Source: SG8-41 sp035456985 (lineage in GTDB: Bacteria; Pseudomonadota; Gammaproteobacteria; Burkholderiales; SG8-41). Taken from it: a stretch of DNA of 5,816 nucleotides. The position numbers and the translations under genes were made by a program. The stretch spans positions 1-5,816 of the forward strand of contig DATICE010000264.1 of the NCBI GenBank assembly GCA_035456985.1, written 5' to 3'. Positions 1 through 5,816 of the stretch are shown one piece after another. A model generated the notes under the pieces. That model searched no databases. It saw only the letters and a list, made by a program, of their open reading frames with translations, and had not been told where the DNA came from. Every line of letters begins with the position of its first letter. Within the stretch, counting starts at the first letter, position 1.

Positions 1-18
1 AACCGTCAGGGCAAAGTG

Positions 19-94
19 TGGTGCGCCCGGCGGGAATCGAACCCACAACCCCCGGCTTAGAAGGCCGGTGCTCTGTCCGTTGAGCTACGGGCGC
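19..94 (-). tRNA. tRNA-Arg, anticodon TCT, CCA encoded
   Basis: The minus strand folds into a complete cloverleaf. The 7-bp acceptor stem pairs 88-94 with 23-29. The D arm has GCTC/GAGC. The anticodon stem CCGGC/GCCGG (64-68 with 52-56) closes the loop CTTCTAA, which places anticodon TCT at 59-61. The T arm is GTGGG-TTCGATT-CCCGC (30-46). The discriminator is A (22), followed directly by an encoded CCA (21-19), giving 76 nt in all. TCT decodes the arginine codons AGA and AGG, which are usually rare in GC-rich genomes. No tRNA partner is visible within the 18 bases downstream. A promoter lies about 90-115 bp upstream, so the primary transcript should carry a GC-rich 5' leader of roughly 80 nt for RNase P to remove. 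Confidence 0.97.
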
Positions 95-181
95 CCTGCG
101 GCAAGGCTGCCCCGCCCGGCGCTGAGGCGCAAGACCCGGACCCCCGGCCGCAAGCCGGCCCGCGCCCCCGGGAGCGGGTGC

Positions 182-211
182 AATATACTCCCGGAAACCT
201 CTGATAGTCAA
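182..211 (-). promoter_or_regulatory. Sigma70-type promoter for tRNA-Arg
   Basis: On the minus strand a -35 box TTGACT (211-206, 5/6 match) is separated by 18 bp from a -10 box TATATT (187-182, 5/6 match). The predicted start is near the G at position 175. The bases between -10 and start read GCACCC. Such a GC-rich discriminator is typical of stringently controlled stable-RNA promoters. The transcript would run about 80 nt before the tRNA. That leader is very GC-rich and contains a small hairpin (GGCCG/CGGCC at 146-160). This is a prediction from consensus matching only. Confidence 0.65.
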
Positions 212-247
212 CGCAAAATCTAAATTTTTTCGCGTAAACTTAATAAC
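212..247. promoter_or_regulatory. AT-rich core shared by divergent promoters (UP-like)
   Basis: This stretch lies exactly between the two divergent -35 boxes. It is strikingly AT-rich against a GC-rich background, with runs such as AAAATCTAAATTTTTT. It could serve as an UP element for RNA polymerase alpha subunits in both directions. An imperfect inverted repeat, ACGCAAAA (211-218) against TTTTCGCGT (227-235, one extra base), is also present and could be an operator. The placement is seen; the function is inferred. Confidence 0.35.
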
Positions 248-276
248 TTGCGACTCGCCCGCATTTAATATATAAA
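248..276 (+). promoter_or_regulatory. Sigma70-type promoter for dksA
   Basis: A -35 box TTGCGA (248-253, 4/6 match) is followed after 17 bp by a -10 box TATAAA (271-276, 5/6 match). The expected start is near 283, giving a leader of about 20 nt before the dksA ATG at 304. The discriminator GCGTCT is fairly GC-rich. The E. coli dksA promoter is known to be negatively feedback-regulated by DksA and ppGpp, and this discriminator would be compatible with that, but the link here is inference. Confidence 0.6.
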
Positions 277-303
277 GCGTCTTTTTTAACCGGAATTGGG
301 CGC

Positions 304-726
304 ATGCCGACCGAACTGCACAAAGCTTTTCCCCCCTACAAACCAAAGGGGAAAGAGGACTACATGAACCCGCGCCAGCTCGGGCATTTCCGCAAGATGC
401 TCGAGGAGATGAAGCGCGATCTCTCGCAGGACATCGACCGCACCGTCCACACGATGCAGGACGAGGCGACGATCTTCGCCGATCCCAACGACCGCGCCAG
501 CCAGGAATCGGACATGTCGCTCGAGCTGCGCAACCGCGACCGCGAGCGCAAGCTCATCAAGAAGATCGATGAGACCATTTCGCGCATCGACCTGGGCGAA
601 TACGGCTACTGCGAGTCGTGCGGGGTGGAGATCGGGCTGAAGCGGCTGGAAGCGCGTCCGACCGCGACGCTCTGCATCGACTGCAAGACACTCGACGAGA
701 TGCGCGAGAAGCAGGTTGCCAAGTAG
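304..726 (+). CDS. dksA: RNA polymerase-binding transcription factor DksA
   Basis: The 140-residue protein is a full DksA. It binds in the RNA polymerase secondary channel and, with ppGpp, represses rRNA/tRNA promoters and activates some amino-acid biosynthesis promoters. The coiled-coil region carries the tip motif DPNDRASQE, whose D60 and D63 match the acidic tip pair D71/D74 of E. coli DksA. The segment LELRNRDRERKLIKKI (73-88) is nearly identical to E. coli. A C4 zinc finger uses Cys103, Cys106, Cys124 and Cys127 (C-x2-C-x17-C-x2-C). I chose ATG 304 because PPYKPKGKEDYMN aligns with the E. coli segment before its YMN, showing that this part is coding. Its Shine-Dalgarno is weak (GGAA or GGG). 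An internal ATG at 364 has a better one (GAGG, 5-nt spacing). It is a single-gene unit with its own promoter and terminator. Confidence 0.97.
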   Translation: MPTELHKAFPPYKPKGKEDYMNPRQLGHFRKMLEEMKRDLSQDIDRTVHTMQDEATIFADPNDRASQESDMSLELRNRDRERKLIKKIDETISRIDLGEYGYCESCGVEIGLKRLEARPTATLCIDCKTLDEMREKQVAK

Positions 727-750
727 CTATCGGCGAGCAGCAATCGCCAA

Positions 751-784
751 ATGAAAAGGGGCGGGTCACCCGCCCCTTCTTCAT
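751..784. terminator. Bidirectional intrinsic terminator between dksA and pnp
   Basis: A long inverted repeat lies in the convergent gap. The core stem GGGGCGGG (758-765) pairs with CCCGCCCC (769-776) around a TCA loop. It extends through AA/TT (756-757 with 777-778) and, after one bulged C (779), through ATGAA/TTCAT (751-755 with 780-784). On the plus strand it is followed by TTCTT. On the minus strand it is followed by TTTTCATTT, a better U-tract, so it should work best for the pnp operon. A smaller hairpin, GGCGA/TCGCC (732-748), sits between the dksA stop and this element. Confidence 0.85.
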
Positions 785-836
785 GTACTGCCCAGCCGAC
801 CTGGAGCCGCCGTTCGCGCCTCCGATCAGACCGGCA

Positions 837-2939
<2,103 letters not shown>

Positions 2940-2942
<3 letters not shown>

Positions 2943-2955
2943 GGTCGTGCCTTTC
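2940..2955 (-). promoter_or_regulatory. pnp ribosome binding site and TTG start codon
   Basis: On the minus strand GAAAGG (2955-2950) is followed after 7 nt by TTG (2942-2940). The reading frame opens into the conserved PNPase N-terminus. No ATG or GTG fits better nearby, because homology to the family begins within about ten residues. A weak start codon would limit the yield of an autoregulated enzyme. I believe a non-ATG start has also been reported for E. coli pnp, but I could not check this. Confidence 0.8.
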
Positions 2956-2961
2956 GAGAAA

Positions 2962-2985
2962 TAAAAAAGACCGCGTGCGCGGTCT
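2962..2985 (-). terminator. Intrinsic terminator between rpsO and pnp
   Basis: On the minus strand AGACCGC (2985-2979) pairs with GCGGTCT (2974-2968) around the loop GCAC. It is followed by a T-run to 2963, then A and T. It ends only about 20 bp before the pnp start codon. In E. coli a terminator also lies between rpsO and pnp and is partly read through. The same attenuating role is inferred here, since no clear pnp promoter follows it. Confidence 0.85.
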
Positions 2986-2994
2986 CAGGTTAAC

Positions 2995-3022
2995 CAACAA
3001 AATGTTGCTGCGCGAGGCGCAG
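2995..3022 (-). other. Two adjoining hairpins in the rpsO-pnp spacer
   Basis: On the minus strand CTGCGC-CTC-GCGCAG (3022-3008) is followed with no gap by CAACA-TTT-TGTTG (3007-2995). Next comes the 8-bp palindrome GGTTAACC (2995-2988), which shares base 2995, and then the terminator. Stacked hairpins here could shape mRNA processing between rpsO and pnp, as an RNase III-cleaved stem does in the E. coli pnp leader. Arms are short and the role is speculative. A third small hairpin, CACCC-TCAT-GGGTG (3060-3047), sits just after the rpsO stop codon. Confidence 0.4.
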
Positions 3023-3063
3023 TGCCCGAACGTTTACATGCCAAGGCACCCATGAGGGTGACT

Positions 3064-3333
3064 TTACTTACGCAATCCGAGGCGGTCGATCAACTGGCGG
3101 TACTTGTCTGCGTTGGCCCGCTTGAGGTAATCGAGGAGCTTCCGTCGGCGGCTCACCATGCGCAGCAGCCCGCGCCGCGAATGATGGTCCTTGACGTGGG
3201 TCTTGAAATGCTCGGTAAGGTCGGTGATGCGCGCCGTAAGCAGCGCGATCTGCACCTCGGGTGATCCCGTATCGCCCTTGCCCCGCTGGTAATCGTTCAT
3301 CAGCTGGGCTTTCTGGTTGCTGGTAACCGCCAT
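3064..3333 (-). CDS. rpsO: 30S ribosomal protein S15
   Basis: The 89-residue protein is exactly the usual S15 length. S15 is a primary 16S rRNA-binding protein of the central domain (three-way junction of helices 20-22) and forms a bridge to the 50S subunit. Diagnostic segments are DTGSPEVQIALLT (21-33), the RNA-contacting HVKDHHSRRGLLRMVSRRRK (46-65) and LIDRLGLRK at the C-terminus. The start is ATG 3333, because homology begins with MAVTSNQKA and a GGAG Shine-Dalgarno (3343-3340) lies 6 nt upstream. The frame continues open to an ATG at 3387, but that would add 18 residues foreign to S15. It lies 50 bp after truB and has its own promoter. S15 is known to autoregulate its mRNA in several bacteria through varied leader structures. 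Confidence 0.98.
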   Translation of the reverse strand: MAVTSNQKAQLMNDYQRGKGDTGSPEVQIALLTARITDLTEHFKTHVKDHHSRRGLLRMVSRRRKLLDYLKRANADKYRQLIDRLGLRK

Positions 3334-3339
3334 CGCAGT

Positions 3340-3355
3340 CTCCGCCTGTGAGGCG
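3340..3355 (-). promoter_or_regulatory. rpsO ribosome site abutting a small hairpin
   Basis: On the minus strand CGCCT (3355-3351) pairs with AGGCG (3347-3343) around CAC. The last G of the hairpin is the first G of the GGAG Shine-Dalgarno (3343-3340). The hairpin could affect access to the ribosome site. It would be complete only in read-through mRNA from truB, because the predicted local start (about 3352) cuts into its 5' arm. A role in S15 autoregulation is conjecture. Confidence 0.4.
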
Positions 3356-3358
3356 CGT

Positions 3359-3387
3359 ATTCTACTCTCTAACCCACGGTTTCTCAA
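3359..3387 (-). promoter_or_regulatory. Sigma70-type promoter for rpsO
   Basis: On the minus strand TTGAGA (3387-3382, 5/6 match to -35) is separated by 17 bp from TAGAAT (3364-3359, 5/6 match to -10). The -35 box contains the truB TGA stop codon. A start near 3352 would give a leader of roughly 20 nt before the rpsO ATG. Box quality and ideal spacing make this the best promoter candidate inside the operon. An rpsO promoter in the truB-rpsO gap is also known in E. coli. Confidence 0.7.
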
Positions 3388-4346
3388 GCGATACTTGGCT
3401 GCTTGACCGCTGCAGCACGCGCCTTTGATACCAGGCGCCGCGGCACGATTTCCCCTTCGGCTACGGTCTCGGCGACTCCCATAAACGCTCCGCCGGGGCC
3501 ATAGACGCGGGCAAGGCCCACCGACTGGGCCGCGCTGTGCGCGACGGACTGGCCCTGGCTCAGTCGCAATGCCGTTCGTGGATCGAGGTCCACCCGGGGC
3601 AGGTAGGACACCAAGGCATCCTCCGGCAGCAGCAACGTATCGCGCTCGTCGGGCGCCGCCTGCTCAAGCCGCTCCAGCGTGACGGCGCGCCCCGACAAAC
3701 GGAATTCGCCGACCGCATCCCGCCTCAGCCCGGAGAGGCAGGCACCACATCCAAGCGCGCGTCCGATGTCCTCCGCCAGAACGCGGACATAGGTGCCTTT
3801 GCTGCAGATCACGAGCACCCTCACTTCGTCGCCGTCGAGCCCAATCAGCTCCAGCCGGCGAATGACGATCGCGCGCGGCGCACGCGGGACCTCGGCTCCT
3901 GCCCGAGCCAGCTTATAGAGCCGCTGGCCATCATGTTTGAGCGCGCTGTACATGGGCGGCGTCTGCAGGATCTCGCCGCTGAACGCTTTCAGCGCTTGCA
4001 TGATGTCCGCGTCCGCGACCCGCACGTCGTGGCGAGCCGTGACGGCGCCCTCGAGATCGCCCGTGCTCGTCGTGATGCCCAGGCGCATCGTGGCGGTGTA
4101 CGTCTTGTCCGCGCCCAGCAGGAAATGGGAAAACTTGGTCGCTTCGCCGAGGCAGATCGGGAGCAGACCCGTCGCCATGGGGTCGAGCGTCCCGGTGTGC
4201 CCAGCCTTCTGCGCCCGGAACAGGCGGCGGATCTTCTGCACAGCCGCACTCGAGGTGATGCCGGCGGGCTTATCGAGCAGCAACACCCCGTCCACGGCAC
4301 GCCAGCCAGCGGTGTGGCCGATCCCCTGGCGAGCGGTCGGAGTCAT
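3384..4346 (-). CDS. truB: tRNA pseudouridine(55) synthase TruB
   Basis: The 320-residue enzyme isomerises U55 in the T-loop of elongator tRNAs to pseudouridine and also acts as a tRNA folding chaperone. The N-terminal family motif LLLDKPAGITSS is at 22-33. The catalytic Asp is D55 in GHTGTLDPMATGLLP (49-63). With a +7 offset from E. coli (D48, Y76, R181, L200) the other active-site residues also fall in place as Y83, R188 (KGTYVR) and L207 (SGLRR). A C-terminal region from about 250 is PUA-like. The start ATG (4346) overlaps the rbfA stop as ATGA, preceded by GGCGGAAG, which points to translational coupling. The TGA stop lies inside the -35 box of the predicted rpsO promoter. Confidence 0.97.
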   Translation of the reverse strand: MTPTARQGIGHTAGWRAVDGVLLLDKPAGITSSAAVQKIRRLFRAQKAGHTGTLDPMATGLLPICLGEATKFSHFLLGADKTYTATMRLGITTSTGDLEGAVTARHDVRVADADIMQALKAFSGEILQTPPMYSALKHDGQRLYKLARAGAEVPRAPRAIVIRRLELIGLDGDEVRVLVICSKGTYVRVLAEDIGRALGCGACLSGLRRDAVGEFRLSGRAVTLERLEQAAPDERDTLLLPEDALVSYLPRVDLDPRTALRLSQGQSVAHSAAQSVGLARVYGPGGAFMGVAETVAEGEIVPRRLVSKARAAAVKQPSIA

Positions 4347-4720
4347 TTCTTCCGCCGCTTGCGCTTCGCGTCCTCCGCCACGGCCGCGTCAATCAGTTGC
4401 GACACACGAATTCCGCGCTCGACCGATGCGTCATACTTGAAATGGAGCTGGGGCACGACGCGTAGCTTGAGCCGTTGCGCAAGCTGGCTGCGCAAGTAAC
4501 CCGCCGCGTGCTGCAGGCCCGCCGCGGCCTCCTCGATACGGGAGGGCTCTCCCAGCAGGGTGAAGTAGACCCGGGCGTGGGCGTTGTCGGGAGTCACCTC
4601 GACGTCGGTGAGAGTGATCATGCCGACCCGCGGATCCTTCAGCTCCAGACGGATGATGTCGGACAACTCGCGCTGGACCTGCTCGGCGATGCGCCGGCTG
4701 CGGGGGAAATCCCTGGGCAT
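4343..4720 (-). CDS. rbfA: 30S ribosome-binding factor RbfA
   Basis: The 125-residue protein is a small KH-type factor that binds immature 30S subunits, helps late 16S rRNA maturation and supports cold growth. The N-terminus MPRDFPRSRRIAEQVQRELS is typical. KDPRVGMITLTDVEVTPDNAHARVY (28-52) is the conserved core and A72-A73-G74 is the Ala-x-Gly helix kink of RbfA. The tail is lysine/arginine-rich (119-125). The start is ATG 4720. The frame stays open upstream to 4861, but that stretch translates the repeat spacer and the infB 3' end and does not resemble RbfA. No Shine-Dalgarno is visible: the 28 nt before the ATG are CT-rich and belong to the inverted repeat element. The stop TGA overlaps the truB ATG by 4 bp. 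Confidence 0.96.
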   Translation of the reverse strand: MPRDFPRSRRIAEQVQRELSDIIRLELKDPRVGMITLTDVEVTPDNAHARVYFTLLGEPSRIEEAAAGLQHAAGYLRSQLAQRLKLRVVPQLHFKYDASVERGIRVSQLIDAAVAEDAKRKRRKK

Positions 4721-4721
4721 G

Positions 4722-4795
4722 AGGATTGAGGATGCAGGAGTGAGGATCGAGATGACCGCCTTATCCTCGATGCTCGATCCTCGTTCCTCGATCCT
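4722..4795. repeat. Heptanucleotide repeats in two inverted arms, infB-rbfA spacer
   Basis: Read on the minus strand, five 7-bp units run from 4795 to 4761: AGGATCG, AGGAACG, AGGATCG, AGCATCG and AGGATAA. Read on the plus strand, four units run from 4722 to 4749: AGGATTG, AGGATGC, AGGAGTG and AGGATCG. The two arms face each other. Bases 4766-4795 can pair with 4722-4751 at 23 of 30 positions, with a 14-nt loop. A register shifted by one unit gives a perfect 10-bp stem, GAGGATCGAG/CTCGATCCTC (4782-4773 with 4751-4742, minus strand). The element starts inside the infB TAG stop codon and ends one base before the rbfA ATG, so it accounts for nearly the whole spacer. Heptanucleotide tandem repeats are known as a class (for example STRR in cyanobacteria); the origin of this one is unknown. 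Confidence 0.85.
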
Positions 4796-5816
4796 AGAGG
4801 GTTCTGGCGACCTCGACGACTTCGTACACCTCGAGCTGGTCGCCGACCTTGAGTTCGTCAAAGTTCCTGAGCGAGAGCCCGCACTCGAACCCGGCCTTGA
4901 CCTCGCGCACGTCGTCCTTGAAACGCTTGAGAGAGTCGAGCTCGCCGTCGTGAATCACGACGTTGTCGCGCAGCACCCGGACCTTGGCGCCGCTGCGCCG
5001 TACCAGCCCTTCGGTTACATAGCAGCCGGCAACGGTCCCGACCTTCGAGATCTTGAATATCTGGCGCACCTCGACCAGGCCGAGCACGTTTTCCTTTTTC
5101 TCCGGCGCGAGCATGCCAGAGAGCGCCGCCTTCACCTCGTCGACCGCCTCGTAGATCACGTTGTAGTAGCGGATATCGACACCGCTGTGCTCGGCGAGCT
5201 TGCGCGCCGCCACGTCCGCCCGCGCGTTGAAGCCGATGATCACGGCCTTTGAAGCGAGCGCGAGGTTGACGTCCGATTCGGTGATGCCGCCCACCGCGGC
5301 ATGAACGATATTGACCTTGACTTCATTCGTGGAGAGCCTAGAAAGCGCGTGGGCAAGCCCCTCGTAGGACCCCTGCACGTCGGCCTTGATGATGAGCGAC
5401 AGCGTCTTCGCCTGCCCCTCGCCCATCTGGTCGAAGATGTTCTCGAGCTTCGCCGACTGCTGCTTCGCGAGCTTGACGTCCCGGAACTTGCCCTGCCGGA
5501 ACAGCGCGATTTCGCGCGCCTTGCGTTCATCTCCCAGCACCAGAACCTCGGAGCCCGCTACCGGGACGTCCGAAAGCCCGAGTATCTCCACCGGAATCGA
5601 GGGCCCGGCCGCTTCCAGGCTGGCGCCGCTCTCGTCCAGCATCGCCCGCACCCGGCCAAAGACCGCTCCCGCCAGCACGACATCTCCGCGCTTGAGCGTT
5701 CCAGACTGGACGAGGACGGTTGCAACCGGCCCGCGTCCCTTGTCGAGCCGGGATTCGACCACCACGCCTTTCGCCGGCGCGTCGCGAGGGGCTTTCAGCT
5801 CCAGCACCTCGGCCTG
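4794..5816 (-). CDS. infB: Translation initiation factor IF-2, C-terminal part
   Basis: This is the last 340 codons of infB; the gene continues past the right edge, where the N-terminal region and GTPase domain must lie. IF2 is the GTPase that brings fMet-tRNA to the 30S subunit and promotes subunit joining. The fragment starts QAEVLELKAP just after the G domain. A beta-barrel (about 9-97) contains LDKGRGPVATVLVQ. IF2 domain 3 (about 138-230) contains LIIKADVQGS (141-150). The final barrel (about 245-338) contains VRQIF (250-254) and the fMet-tRNA-binding region ECGLSLRNFDELKVGD (311-326). The stop is TAG (4796-4794). A GTG at 5807 is in frame but is not a start, since conserved IF2 sequence continues upstream of it. 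It is the first gene of the operon part seen here, and rbfA follows after 73 bp. Confidence 0.97.
   Translation of the reverse strand, partial: QAEVLELKAPRDAPAKGVVVESRLDKGRGPVATVLVQSGTLKRGDVVLAGAVFGRVRAMLDESGASLEAAGPSIPVEILGLSDVPVAGSEVLVLGDERKAREIALFRQGKFRDVKLAKQQSAKLENIFDQMGEGQAKTLSLIIKADVQGSYEGLAHALSRLSTNEVKVNIVHAAVGGITESDVNLALASKAVIIGFNARADVAARKLAEHSGVDIRYYNVIYEAVDEVKAALSGMLAPEKKENVLGLVEVRQIFKISKVGTVAGCYVTEGLVRRSGAKVRVLRDNVVIHDGELDSLKRFKDDVREVKAGFECGLSLRNFDELKVGDQLEVYEVVEVARTL

Noticed and set aside
3016..3044. TTGGCA (3044-3039, minus strand) as the -35 box of a pnp promoter.
   Set aside because: The position 17 bp downstream reads TGCGCC, which is not a -10 box; no other spacing gave a good match.
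3047..3060. CACCC/GGGTG hairpin after rpsO as a terminator.
   Set aside because: The stem is only 5 bp and is followed by CCTTGG rather than a T-run; a proper terminator lies further on at 2962-2985.
3334..3387. An 18-residue N-terminal extension of S15 from ATG 3387.
   Set aside because: S15 proteins are normally 89 residues, the GGAG site fits ATG 3333, and the predicted rpsO promoter lies inside the extension.
3537..4499. A 320-codon plus-strand frame antisense to truB and rbfA.
   Set aside because: It is explained as the shadow of two well-supported genes; no family motif, promoter or ribosome site supports it.
4722..4795. The repeat cluster as a CRISPR array or insertion-sequence end.
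   Set aside because: Units are 7 bp without spacers, too short for CRISPR, and there is no transposase, target duplication or longer terminal repeat.
4721..4861. A 47-residue N-terminal extension of RbfA.
   Set aside because: It translates the infB 3' end and the repeat spacer out of frame, and has no similarity to RbfA.

Overview
The window looks like chromosomal DNA from a GC-rich proteobacterium. It is most likely a betaproteobacterium outside the Burkholderia/Ralstonia group. The PNPase, TruB and IF2 sequences have a betaproteobacterial flavour, and the DksA keeps all four zinc-finger cysteines, which I recall as degenerate in the main Burkholderia/Ralstonia copies. This placement comes from memory of family sequences, not a search. 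I see no mobile element, phage gene, CRISPR array or foreign-looking gene.

Layout. At the left edge a minus-strand tRNA-Arg(TCT) gene with an encoded CCA end (19-94) is divergent from dksA (304-726, plus strand). The 209-bp gap between them holds back-to-back sigma70-type promoters around an AT-rich core. dksA converges on pnp. Their short gap holds a strong hairpin that can terminate transcription from both sides.

The rest is one minus-strand translation/RNA-metabolism operon. In transcription order it is infB (3' part only, running off the right edge), rbfA, truB, rpsO and pnp. The products are initiation factor IF2, a 30S maturation factor, tRNA U55 pseudouridine synthase, ribosomal protein S15 and polynucleotide phosphorylase. 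rbfA and truB overlap by 4 bp. rpsO has its own good promoter straddling the truB stop codon. rpsO and pnp are separated by an intrinsic terminator. pnp starts with TTG, and I could see no convincing promoter for it.

How it fits together. All genes serve translation, ribosome assembly, RNA decay or growth-rate control: DksA with ppGpp tunes stable-RNA and ribosomal promoters. No undescribed multi-gene system is visible. The most unusual item is the infB-rbfA spacer. It consists essentially of 7-bp repeats (AGGATCG and variants) in two inverted arms. One arm starts inside the infB stop codon and the other ends one base before the rbfA start codon, leaving rbfA without a visible Shine-Dalgarno sequence.
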